Below are positions 35,242 to 42,804 of a DNA stretch of 50,580 bases, piece by piece (the first letter of the stretch is position 1; each line of letters starts with the position of its first letter). The stretch lies in the NCBI RefSeq assembly GCF_003243465.1, contig NZ_QFQZ01000028.1, positions 1-50,580 of the forward strand. Direction: 5' to 3'. The notes under the pieces were generated by a model, which saw nothing but the letters and a program-made list of their open reading frames with translations, ran no database searches and had not been told where the DNA came from. The position numbers and the translations under genes were made by a program. The stretch comes from Caulobacter segnis (GTDB lineage Bacteria; Pseudomonadota; Alphaproteobacteria; Caulobacterales; Caulobacteraceae).

Positions 35242-36417
35242 ATGAAGGCGATCTGCTGGCAAGGCAAGAAGGACCTCCGCTGCGAGGAGGTGCCGGATCC
35301 GATCATCGAGGATCCGAAGGATGCGATCATCCGCGTCACGTCGACCTGCATCTGCGGGTCAGACCTGCACCTGATGAACGGCTTCGTGCCGACGATGTGC
35401 GCGGGCGACGTGATGGGCCATGAGCCCATGGGCGAGGTGGTCGAGGTTGGCGCGGAAGCCAGGGCCAAGGGCTTGAAGGTCGGCGACCGCGTGGTGGTGC
35501 CGTTCCAGATGATCTGCGGCGAATGCGAACAGTGCCAGCAAGGCAATTATTCGGTCTGCCAGACCACCAACCGTAACGCGGACCTGGCCAAGGCCTTCTT
35601 CGGCGACACCACGGCGGGGCTGTTCGGCTATTCGCACATCACCGGCGGCTACGCCGGCGGACAAGCGCAGTACATGCGGGTTCCCTATGCCGCGACGACC
35701 GTGATCAAGGTTCCGGACTCCGGCGAGGACGAAAAGTACCTGTTCCTCAGCGACATCCTGCCGACCGGCTGGCAGGCGGCCGCCTTCGCCGATATCCGCC
35801 CGACGGACACCGTCGCGGTCTGGGGCTGCGGGCCGGTGGGCTTGTTCACGATCCAGTCGGCGCTGGTGATGGGCGCCAAGCGGGTGATTGCGATCGACGA
35901 TGTCCCGGAGCGGCTTGAGATGGCCGCGGGCCTGGGCGCGGAGATCCTGGACCGCAGTCAGGTCAATGTGCTGCACGCCCTCAAGGATATGACCGACGGT
36001 CATGGGCCCGAGCGCTGTATAGACGCCGTCGGCTTGGAGGCCCATGGCCCAACGCCGGTGCTGGGCCTGATTGACCGCGCCCAGACGGCGCTGAAGCTGG
36101 AGACGGAACGTCCCGTGGCGCTTCGCGAGGCGATCATGGCCTGCAAGGCGGCGGGCGTCGTGTCCATCCCCGGCGTCTATGGCGGGCTATCGAACATGAT
36201 TCCGATGGGCGCGGTCATGAACAAGGGCCTGACGATCCGAACCGGCCAGACGCACGTCAAGCGGTGGTCGGCGGATCTGCTCCGCCGGATCGGCGAGGGC
36301 GAGATCGATCCCACCTTCGTCGTGACGCATACCGCGCCGCTGTCGCAGGGACCGGAGCTGTACAAGACCTTCCGCGACAAGAAGGATGGCTGCGTCAAGG
36401 TCGTGCTCAAGCCCTGA
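35242..36417 (+). CDS. Zinc-dependent alcohol dehydrogenase (glutathione-independent formaldehyde-dehydrogenase-like)
   Basis: This 391-residue medium-chain dehydrogenase starts at ATG 35242 right after AGGAGG. The catalytic zinc site is CICGSDLHLMNG (Cys near 38) and GHEPMGEVVEVG (His-Glu near 61). The structural zinc loop is CGECEQCQQGNYSVC at about 92. The Rossmann motif VWGCGPVGLFTIQSALVMG is at about 193. Length and the long insert (QTTNRNADLAKAFFGDTTAG) match the FDH-like subgroup rather than classical 340-residue ADHs. It oxidises alcohols or hydrated aldehydes with NAD. It is coupled to the small membrane protein upstream, which fits a detoxification role in stress. Confidence 0.93.
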   Translation: MKAICWQGKKDLRCEEVPDPIIEDPKDAIIRVTSTCICGSDLHLMNGFVPTMCAGDVMGHEPMGEVVEVGAEARAKGLKVGDRVVVPFQMICGECEQCQQGNYSVCQTTNRNADLAKAFFGDTTAGLFGYSHITGGYAGGQAQYMRVPYAATTVIKVPDSGEDEKYLFLSDILPTGWQAAAFADIRPTDTVAVWGCGPVGLFTIQSALVMGAKRVIAIDDVPERLEMAAGLGAEILDRSQVNVLHALKDMTDGHGPERCIDAVGLEAHGPTPVLGLIDRAQTALKLETERPVALREAIMACKAAGVVSIPGVYGGLSNMIPMGAVMNKGLTIRTGQTHVKRWSADLLRRIGEGEIDPTFVVTHTAPLSQGPELYKTFRDKKDGCVKVVLKP

Positions 36418-36446
36418 CCGTGTCTTTTGCTTAGGCTTCGAACGTT

Positions 36447-36490
36447 TTCGTCTCCCGGCTGTTCAGCCTCGACCACTTTTGGGAGACGAA
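36447..36490 (+). promoter_or_regulatory. Inverted repeat covering the ribosome-binding site of the DUF4142 gene
   Basis: TTCGTCTCCC (36447-36456) is perfectly complementary to GGGAGACGAA (36481-36490), which contains the GGGAG ribosome-binding site and ends one base before the ATG at 36492. A small GGCT-GTTC-AGCC hairpin lies inside the loop. In mRNA this would bury the Shine-Dalgarno sequence, as in RNA thermometers or riboregulators. It could alternatively be a terminator for the upstream dehydrogenase, but there is no T run. Confidence 0.6.
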
Positions 36491-36491
36491 T

Positions 36492-37109
36492 ATGGCTCGA
36501 TTGACTTTTGTGGCCGCCGCGTCCGTGGCGGCCCTTTCTTTGGCGGCTTGTCAGCAAAAGGACGCGACGCCCAATCCCAACGATCCGGGCACGAGCAACT
36601 CGGCCGTCAACGCGGCCCAGGACGCGACCTCGGCGGCTGTGGGAACGGCCTCGGCGGCCACCGCCGGACCGATGTCCACCGACGCCTTCGTCACCAACGC
36701 CGCCATCAGCGACATGTACGAGATCGAGGCGGGCAAGATCGCCCAGCAGAAGGGCAAGGCCCAGGGCGTCAAGGACTTCGGCAAGATGATGGTCGCCGAC
36801 CATACGGCGCTCTCCAACACCATGAAGCCGCTGATCGCCGCGGCGGGCAAGACCGCGCCTCCAGGCCTCGACGAGCGCCGCAAGGGCATGATCGACAATC
36901 TGAACGCGGCGGCGCCGGCCGACTTTGACAAGGTCTATCTCGACCAGCAGGACGCGGCCCACAACGAAGCCCTGACCCTGATGCAGGGCTACGCCCAGCG
37001 CGGCGATGACGCCGGACTGCGGGATGCGGCCACGAAAGCGGTTCCGAAGATCCAGGCTCACCTGGATCACGTGCAGACGCTGAAGGCGGGTGGCGACGCC
37101 GCTCACTAG
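36492..37109 (+). CDS. DUF4142 lipoprotein
   Basis: This 205-residue protein has a lipoprotein signal (FVAAASVAALSLAAC, lipobox Cys 20) and a low-complexity Ala/Thr/Asn linker. A helical DUF4142 domain covers about 60-200 (DAFVTNAAISDMYEIEAGKI, DFGKMMVADHTALSNTMKPL, YLDQQDAAHNEALTLMQGYA). DUF4142 proteins have a ferritin-like helical bundle and are common in stress-linked loci of alphaproteobacteria, with no settled biochemical role. The predicted leader hairpin suggests translational control. It converges on katE. Confidence 0.9.
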   Translation: MARLTFVAAASVAALSLAACQQKDATPNPNDPGTSNSAVNAAQDATSAAVGTASAATAGPMSTDAFVTNAAISDMYEIEAGKIAQQKGKAQGVKDFGKMMVADHTALSNTMKPLIAAAGKTAPPGLDERRKGMIDNLNAAAPADFDKVYLDQQDAAHNEALTLMQGYAQRGDDAGLRDAATKAVPKIQAHLDHVQTLKAGGDAAH

Positions 37110-37368
37110 GCATATGCGGCGGGGGCGTGGCGATCGCCGCCACGCCCTCGTTCGCTCAAGTCAGGCGACCAGCTGCGCGCCGCTCTCCCGAGCCGCCCGC
37201 GGCGACTGGGCATCGAACCAGCCGATCGTCGCCCGCCGGCCGGGATGCGGTGAGCGCGGCCGCCTCTACGGACCGCAGACCGCCGTCATCGAGAACCTGC
37301 AGGGCTCACTATGCGACTCCGCCGCCGCGGCGGCATAGCCCCAGTTCGTTGATCGAGGTGAGGCTGAA

Positions 37369-37394
37369 GAGCCGCCGGCCGCCGCCGGCGGCTC
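37369..37394. terminator. Bidirectional hairpin between the DUF4142 gene and katE
   Basis: GAGCCGCCGGC (37369-37379) pairs perfectly with GCCGGCGGCTC (37384-37394) around a four-base loop, just past the katE stop. The rest of the 291-base gap (37110-37400) holds no recognisable gene. Confidence 0.65.
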
Positions 37395-37400
37395 CTTCCG

Positions 37401-39560
37401 TTACGCGTCCGCCTGAGTGACGTCGACGAAGGCGTCTGCGTCCAGGTCGGTCATCAGTTCCCGCGCCCAGAACCGCAGCTGGCCGCACAGCGCGAGGAAG
37501 GCGGGCACGTCCTGCGGGCCTTCCAGGGCGATCATGCCGTCGTCGAATTCCTCCGCCGCGACGCCCGCCCGCATCAGCAGCGGCTCCGCCGCGGCGGTGT
37601 AGCCGATGAACTTGCAGTGGGCGAAGGCGTCGCTGACGAAGTCCCTGGCGGCCTTGTCGCGCGCCAGCCTGGCCGCCCCTTCCGGCGACAACGCCAGGAC
37701 GACGGCGTCGTAGAGAACCGATGGGCCGCCGTCGATCTTCTGCTTGGCCTCTGCGAGGGTTCCGTCGTCGAGCACCGCGCCCGCTGTCTTGGGCGCGATG
37801 ATCTCGTAGACCGCCGGCAGGCTCTTCACCGCTTCGACCAGGGCCTCCACCAAAGCGGCGGGCGCGCCGTCGCTTACAAGGATGCCGAGCTTGCGGCCAG
37901 CGAAGCTGCCGGGCGTGCGCTTGAGGATTGAGAGGGCGTCGGAAGGCGGCAGGGTGGTGAGCGTCGGAGATGCGGCCGGGGCGGGATCGGGCAGGGCGGT
38001 CATGCCCAGCCCCGTGGCGACCACCGCCGCCAACTTCTCGTCGATATTGCGCAGATGGGCGACCATGCGCTGGCGGATGTCGATCCGCTCACACTTGGAC
38101 AGCTCGAAAACGAGAGCGTCGCCGATGTGCTTCTGCTCGATGGCGGTCTGGCTGATGAAGAACTGCCGCGCCTGGCTGTAGTGATCGGAGAAGGTCCCCG
38201 ATCGCTCCTGGATCTTGCGCCCGTTTTCCTCGGCCTCGAAGTGACGATAGCCGTTGGTCGGGCTCTCGCGCGGGCCGCCCCAGCTGTTGGGCTCGTAGTT
38301 CACGCGGCCCTTGGGGTTGCGCATGTTCATGTGCCCGTCCTGCTGGAAGTTGTGGACGGGGCAGCGCGGCGCATTGATCGGGATATGGGTGAAGTTCGGC
38401 CCGCCCAGCCGCTTCAGCTGGGTGTCTAGATACGAGAAGTTGCGGCCTTGCAGCAGCGGATCGTTGGTGAAGCCGATCCCCGGCACGACGTTCTGCGTGC
38501 AGAAGGCCACCTGTTCGGTCTCGGCGAAGAAGTTGTCGACCAGCCCGTCGAGCACGAACTCGCCGATGATGCGCACCGGGATCTGTTCCTCGGGAATGAT
38601 CTTGGTGGCGTCGAGCACGTCGAACTCGAACTGGTCGGCGAAATCGTCGTCGAACAGCTGAACGCCCAGGTCCCAGGTCGGGGGCGCGCCTAGGTCGATG
38701 GCGTCCCACAGGTCGCGGCGATGGAAGTCCGGATCCGCGCCGTTGATCTTTAGCGCCTCGTTCCACAGCACCGACTGCAGGCCCAGGCGCGGCTTGAAGT
38801 GGAACTTGACGTAGGTCCCCTTGCCCTCGGCGTTGATGAACCGGAAGGTGTGGACGCCGAAGCCCTCCATGAACCGATAGGAGCGGGGGATCGCCCGATC
38901 CGACATGGTCCACATGATCATGTGCATGGCCTCGGGCGTCAGGGTGATGAAGTCCCAGAAGTTGTCGTGGGCAGTCTGGGCCTGGGGAAATTCACGGTCA
39001 GGCGCGGGCTTGGCCGCGTGGACCAAATCCGGGAACTTGATCGCGTCCTGGATGAAGAACACCGGGATGTTGTTGCCCACGATGTCCCAGTTGCCCTCCT
39101 TGGTGTAGAACTTGACCGCGAAGCCACGCACGTCGCGCGCCAGGTCGAACGAGCCCTTGTTGCCGATCACGGTCGAGAACCGGACGAACATCGGCGTGCT
39201 CTCACCGACCTCGGTCAGCACCTTGGCGGTGGTGACGTCGGCCAGGGATTCCTTCAGGGTGAAGGTTCCGTGCGCCCCGTAGCCACGGGCGTGGACGACG
39301 CGCTCGGGGATGCGCTCATGGTCGAAGTGGAAGATCTTCTCCCGGAAGTGAAAGTCCTCGAGCAGGGCCGGACCGCGCGCTCCGACGCGGAGCGTGTTCT
39401 GGTCGTCGGCGACCGGAGCGCCTTGCTGGGTGGTCAGGACCGCGCCGTCTTGTCCTTCGTCCGAGGCGATCTGATGGAGCTCTCCGGCCTGACCCAGGCG
39501 CGTTTCAAATTCGGCGGCGTGCGAGGTTGCGCCGGTGTCCTTGCCGATCACCTTGGGCAT
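37401..39560 (-). CDS. katE: Large-subunit catalase, HPII type
   Basis: This 719-residue catalase starts at ATG 39560 after AAGGA; a TTG ten codons upstream lies inside a hairpin and is unlikely. Catalase core motifs are VVHARGYGAHGTF (catalytic His, about 83), DIVGNNIPVFFIQDA (catalytic Asn, about 155) and RNFSYLDTQLKRLGG (haem-ligand Tyr, about 370). The extra C-terminal flavodoxin/DJ-1-like domain typical of HPII enzymes starts near 560 (GRKLGILVSDGAPAALVEAL). It decomposes hydrogen peroxide in the cytoplasm, usually as part of the general stress response. No EcfG motif was seen just upstream, but a strong leader hairpin is present. Confidence 0.95.
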   Translation of the reverse strand: MPKVIGKDTGATSHAAEFETRLGQAGELHQIASDEGQDGAVLTTQQGAPVADDQNTLRVGARGPALLEDFHFREKIFHFDHERIPERVVHARGYGAHGTFTLKESLADVTTAKVLTEVGESTPMFVRFSTVIGNKGSFDLARDVRGFAVKFYTKEGNWDIVGNNIPVFFIQDAIKFPDLVHAAKPAPDREFPQAQTAHDNFWDFITLTPEAMHMIMWTMSDRAIPRSYRFMEGFGVHTFRFINAEGKGTYVKFHFKPRLGLQSVLWNEALKINGADPDFHRRDLWDAIDLGAPPTWDLGVQLFDDDFADQFEFDVLDATKIIPEEQIPVRIIGEFVLDGLVDNFFAETEQVAFCTQNVVPGIGFTNDPLLQGRNFSYLDTQLKRLGGPNFTHIPINAPRCPVHNFQQDGHMNMRNPKGRVNYEPNSWGGPRESPTNGYRHFEAEENGRKIQERSGTFSDHYSQARQFFISQTAIEQKHIGDALVFELSKCERIDIRQRMVAHLRNIDEKLAAVVATGLGMTALPDPAPAASPTLTTLPPSDALSILKRTPGSFAGRKLGILVSDGAPAALVEALVEAVKSLPAVYEIIAPKTAGAVLDDGTLAEAKQKIDGGPSVLYDAVVLALSPEGAARLARDKAARDFVSDAFAHCKFIGYTAAAEPLLMRAGVAAEEFDDGMIALEGPQDVPAFLALCGQLRFWARELMTDLDADAFVDVTQADA

Positions 39561-39571
39561 TCGAAATCCTT

Positions 39572-39608
39572 GCGAGGGAGGGTTGCTCAAGGCTCAACCC
39601 TCCCTCGC
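39572..39608 (-). promoter_or_regulatory. 14-bp hairpin in the katE leader
   Basis: GCGAGGGAGGGTTG pairs with CAACCCTCCCTCGC across a 9-base loop (inner pair 39585/39595). It ends 11 bases before the katE ATG, leaving AAGGA free next to it. No T run follows, so it may stabilise or regulate the katE mRNA, or mark the end of the upstream Crp-type transcript. Confidence 0.6.
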
Positions 39609-39655
39609 GACGTCCGTTGCCGTCGGCGCCTTTTGATGCCGCCGGGGGGGGCAGA

Positions 39656-40354
39656 TCAGGGCCGCTGACCGGCCACCGCTTCCAGAGCCGGCCGGTCTAG
39701 GATCACCACCTGGGCGCCGCGCACCTCGATCCGGCGCTCGCGACGCAGCTGCTGCAGCGTGCGGTTCACATGCACGAGGCTGAGCCCGAGGGCGTCGGCC
39801 AGGACCTCCTGCTTTACGGGAAGGTGGAAGCCTTCCGGGCGAGCTTCACCGATTTCCAGCAGGCGACCGTGCAACTCCAGCAACAGGTGGGCCATGCGTT
39901 CATAGGCGGTCTGGCGGCCCAGCCTCACGATCTGGTCCAGCAAGCGGCTCTGTTGCGCCGCAGCGGCGCCCGCGAAGACCCGGCTCAACCTCTCGGAGAG
40001 CGTGGGCAGACCCTGCTTGGCATGCCTGACCTTCAGTGGCGTGAGCGCGACCACATCGACCGACGGGCGATTGCGGGTCAGGAGGTCGAACCCGACGCCT
40101 TCGCCGGGCAAAAGGAACGCCAGGATTTGGCGCCGTCCATCGCCAAGCGAGCGCGAGAGGCAAGCCCATCCCGAAACAAGAAAGAACGGCGGGCTGTCCG
40201 CCTCGACTACACGGTTCGCGGCGTAGGTCTCGGTGCGGATGAGAAGGGTCTCCAGCTCGACCCAATCCTCTTCCTTCAGGACGCCATAGCGACGAAGTCT
40301 ACGGACGTAGTTTCTGTCGGCCAGCGGCTGAGCAACCGCGGCGACGGCTAGCAT
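39656..40354 (-). CDS. Crp/Fnr-family transcriptional regulator
   Basis: This 232-residue protein has a cyclic-nucleotide-binding-like beta-barrel at about 35-130 (LVSGWACLSRSLGDGRRQIL, FLLPGEGVGFDLL) and a dimer helix. The winged HTH at about 165-215 is KQEVLADALGLSLVHVNRTL, then QQLRRERRIEVR. No FNR-type cysteine cluster is present, so it is not an oxygen-sensing FNR. Regulators of this subtype are frequent in alphaproteobacteria and their ligands are mostly unknown. It lies upstream of katE on the same strand and may control it. Confidence 0.9.
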   Translation of the reverse strand: MLAVAAVAQPLADRNYVRRLRRYGVLKEEDWVELETLLIRTETYAANRVVEADSPPFFLVSGWACLSRSLGDGRRQILAFLLPGEGVGFDLLTRNRPSVDVVALTPLKVRHAKQGLPTLSERLSRVFAGAAAAQQSRLLDQIVRLGRQTAYERMAHLLLELHGRLLEIGEARPEGFHLPVKQEVLADALGLSLVHVNRTLQQLRRERRIEVRGAQVVILDRPALEAVAGQRP

Positions 40355-40657
40355 CGCGCCGATCTGATGCTGGCGCGTCCTGTCTCAACGCAATCGATCA
40401 TTATTGCTCGCTCCGTATTGGCGAGCCCCATCCCGGTATAAATAGTGCATCATTTAAAGTGTCTCGTCGAGTGGTAAGCAAATTCTATAAGAACTTGGCT
40501 ATAGCGCTCCGTAAAGCTTTGTTTCTGGGTGGAATTATTAGTGATGATTTGCTGCGTAGGATTTTCTTGTTTTTCACGGCTGACCGCATGAACCGCTAAA
40601 GGCGCCGCTTCGTTGTAGGCACGGTCGAGCGTTTCGGCCGACTTAAGGGGCGATCGC
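40355..40657. other. AT-rich intergenic region between divergent genes
   Basis: This 303-base gap separates the Crp/Fnr gene (minus) from the permease (plus). From about 40,370 to 40,600 it is visibly richer in A/T than anything else in the window (for example TATAAATAGTGCATCATTTA and GGAATTATTAGTGATGATTT). No gene, FNR box or known promoter pair was identified. It should hold both divergent promoters. The composition may reflect DNA bending, a nucleoid-protein site or acquired sequence. Confidence 0.5.
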
Positions 40658-42439
40658 GTGACGCTGCAGCAGGGTCTTTCGTTCGGGTTGATCGGAGCGA
40701 CGGTGCTCTGCTTTCTGTGGGGACGCTGGCGATATGATCTGATCGCGCTGGGCGCTCTGGCTGTTGGGGTGGCGATCGGCCTGATCCCCGCCAAGTCGGC
40801 CTTCGACGGCTTTTCGAACGATATCGTCGTGATCATCGCCAGCGCGCTTGTGCTGAGCGCGGCGATATCGCGCTCGGGTCTGGTCGATCGACTGATGGCC
40901 CCGCTGCTGCCGCGCCTGGGGACCGAGCGCACCCAGGCGCCCGTGCTGGTCACCGTCACCACGCTGCTGTCCATGATGACCAAGAATGTCGGCGCCCTGG
41001 CGCTGATGATGCCGTCCGCCCTCCAGATCGCCAAGCGGACGGGCGTGTCGCCCGGACGGCTGCTGATGCCGATGTCATTCGGCTCCCTGGTGGGAGGCCT
41101 GGCGGTGCTGGTGGGCACGTCGCCGAACATCATCGTCTCGGAGGTGCGCGGCAAGGCGCTGGGCGAGCCCTTCCGGATGTTCGACTTCATGCCCGTCGGG
41201 GGAAGCCTGGCGCTGCTGACCATCATCTACCTGTCCGTGGCCTATCGCCTGCTGCCAAAGCATCGCGCCGCGGCGATCGACGTCGACGCCGCTCTGGCCG
41301 CCAACGCCTATGTGACCGAGGTCGAGGCGCCGGAAGGCTGGCGGTTCGGGGCGGGGCGCGTGGCGGATCTTCGCGCCGCCGCCGACGGGGCGGTGACCGT
41401 CGTTGCGATCCTGCGCGGGCGCAAGCGGATGGCGTCTCCTCACCCCAACCGCCTGATCCAGCCGGGCGACCAGCTGTTGCTGGAAGGCGAGCAACAGTCG
41501 CTCAATGAGCTGATCGTCAAGACCGGCCTGAAGCTCACCGACGCCGACCGCCCCGTGGTGATGAACGAGCCCACTGACGAGGTCCGGGTGGTCGAGGCGG
41601 TGATCGGCGGCGAGTCCGATCTCATCGGCCAGACCGCCCGCGGCCTGAAGCTGAATGAAGTCCACGGGGTCAATCTGCTGGGGGTCAGCCGCAGCGGCTA
41701 TCGCATGGCGGGACGCCTGGCGACGGTGCGGCTGCGCGCCGGGGACATCCTGGTGCTGCAGGGCGGAGAGCAGCAGCTGCCGCTGGCGCTGTCGGCCCTG
41801 GGGTGTCTGCCCCTGGCCGAGCGGGAGGTCCGGCTGGGTGGCGCGCGGCACGCGCTGCTGCCGACCTTTATCCTGATTGGCGCGATGTTGCTGGTCGCAT
41901 TCGGTGTCCTGCCGGCCGCCGCCGGCTTCTTCGGAGCGGCGGTGCTCGTCGTGGCCTCGGGCGCGTTGCGCATGCGAGAAGCCTACGCGGCGCTGGAAGC
42001 ACCGGTCCTGGTGCTGGTCGCGGCCATGATCCCCGTCAGCGACACGGTGCAGTCCACCGGCGGGGCCGATTTGATCGCCGGCTGGCTGTCGGGCGCCTTC
42101 CACGGCATGCCGCCGCTGCTGACCCTGACGGCGATGATGGCGGTGGCTATGGCCGCCACGCCTTTTCTGAACAACGCCGCCACGGTTCTGATCGTCGCGC
42201 CGATCGGGATGGGTCTCGCCGAGCGCTTGGGCCTGAGCCCGGATCCGTTCCTGATGGCGGTGGCCGTCGGCGCGGGCTGCGACTTCCTCACGCCGATCGG
42301 ACATCAGTGCAACACGCTGGTGTTGGCGCCTGGCGGCTACAGGTTTGGCGACTACGCCCGACTGGGCGCGCCGCTGACCTTGCTGATCCTGCTCGTGTCG
42401 CCCGCGCTGATCGCCTTCTTCTGGCCGTTTACGCGGTAA
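40658..42439 (+). CDS. SLC13/DASS-type permease with two internal TrkA-C (RCK_C) domains
   Basis: This 593-residue protein starts at GTG after AAGGGG. Membrane segments fill about 1-195 (LIALGALAVGVAIGLIPAKS, TTLLSMMTKNVGALALMMPS) and about 400-590. Two cytoplasmic TrkA-C domains lie between, at about 220-285 (GAVTVVAILRGRKRMASPHP, IQPGDQLLLEG) and about 305-385 (GVNLLGVSRSGYRMAGRLAT, LRAGDILVLQGGEQQ). The C-terminal motif FLNNAATVLIVAPIGMGLAE and DFLTPIGHQCNTLVLAPGGY matches sodium-coupled carboxylate/sulfate permeases. The TrkA-C pair is typical of bacterial members that bind a regulatory ligand. The substrate could be sulfate, a dicarboxylate or another anion. Confidence 0.9.
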   Translation: MTLQQGLSFGLIGATVLCFLWGRWRYDLIALGALAVGVAIGLIPAKSAFDGFSNDIVVIIASALVLSAAISRSGLVDRLMAPLLPRLGTERTQAPVLVTVTTLLSMMTKNVGALALMMPSALQIAKRTGVSPGRLLMPMSFGSLVGGLAVLVGTSPNIIVSEVRGKALGEPFRMFDFMPVGGSLALLTIIYLSVAYRLLPKHRAAAIDVDAALAANAYVTEVEAPEGWRFGAGRVADLRAAADGAVTVVAILRGRKRMASPHPNRLIQPGDQLLLEGEQQSLNELIVKTGLKLTDADRPVVMNEPTDEVRVVEAVIGGESDLIGQTARGLKLNEVHGVNLLGVSRSGYRMAGRLATVRLRAGDILVLQGGEQQLPLALSALGCLPLAEREVRLGGARHALLPTFILIGAMLLVAFGVLPAAAGFFGAAVLVVASGALRMREAYAALEAPVLVLVAAMIPVSDTVQSTGGADLIAGWLSGAFHGMPPLLTLTAMMAVAMAATPFLNNAATVLIVAPIGMGLAERLGLSPDPFLMAVAVGAGCDFLTPIGHQCNTLVLAPGGYRFGDYARLGAPLTLLILLVSPALIAFFWPFTR

Positions 42440-42454
42440 CCGCCAGGGGAGGCG

Positions 42455-42676
42455 CTAGGGCGCGCCGTTCGCCGGCCCGGCCGCCGGACGGTCCTCGCTG
42501 AGACCTCCGCCCATGCCGGCGCCGGGGTTGCGGGCCAGGGTGAACGCCGCGGCGACAGCCAGGACGATCATGATCGCCACCAGCATGAGGATCGCGAGCG
42601 TGTTCCGGTTCCGCCCGGGCGTGGTGTGCGCGTTCGGCTCGCGGCCCCCGCTATGGTCTTGCTGCACGGTCGCCAT
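42455..42676 (-). CDS. Small single-pass membrane protein
   Basis: This 73-residue protein starts at ATG 42676 after AGGAG at eight bases. It has a polar N-terminus (MATVQQDHSGGREPNAHTTP), one membrane helix (LAILMLVAIMIVLAVAAAFT) and a Gly/Pro-rich tail. No family was recognised. A near-consensus EcfG-type promoter lies upstream at 42706-42730 on its strand, so general-stress induction is plausible. It converges on the permease gene with a 15-base gap. Confidence 0.65.
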   Translation of the reverse strand: MATVQQDHSGGREPNAHTTPGRNRNTLAILMLVAIMIVLAVAAAFTLARNPGAGMGGGLSEDRPAAGPANGAP

Positions 42677-42705
42677 GATCCAACTCCTGCTGTGGATGCT
42701 TGGGC

Positions 42706-42730
42706 AACGCGCCAAGGGCCGTCTGTTTCC
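42706..42730 (-). promoter_or_regulatory. Near-consensus EcfG/SigT-type promoter for the small membrane protein
   Basis: On the minus strand GGAAA (42730-42726), 16 bases, then CGTT (42709-42706). Only the last -35 base differs from GGAAC. The predicted start leaves a leader of about 20 bases containing AGGAG before ATG 42676. Confidence 0.55.
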
Positions 42731-42771
42731 CGAGAGCAGGATGGATTATTGCGCCGTCTGAGCCGATCGGC

Positions 42772-42796
42772 GGAACGCCCGTCGGCGCTCGACGTT
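42772..42796 (+). promoter_or_regulatory. Perfect EcfG/SigT-type promoter for the cation-diffusion facilitator
   Basis: GGAAC (42772-42776), exactly 16 bases, then CGTT (42793-42796): a full match to the alphaproteobacterial general-stress consensus. The CDF start codon at 42805 is only nine bases after the -10, so the transcript would be leaderless or nearly so. Confidence 0.7.
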
Positions 42797-42804
42797 GCGC
42801 GTCC

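Noticed and set aside
37110..37400. Short plus-strand frames in the DUF4142/katE gap
   Set aside because: They have no ribosome-binding site and no protein-like features, and end in the intergenic hairpin region.
40450..41226. A 258-codon minus-strand frame crossing the AT-rich gap into the permease
   Set aside because: Most of it is antisense to membrane segments of the permease, and it has no recognisable domain.
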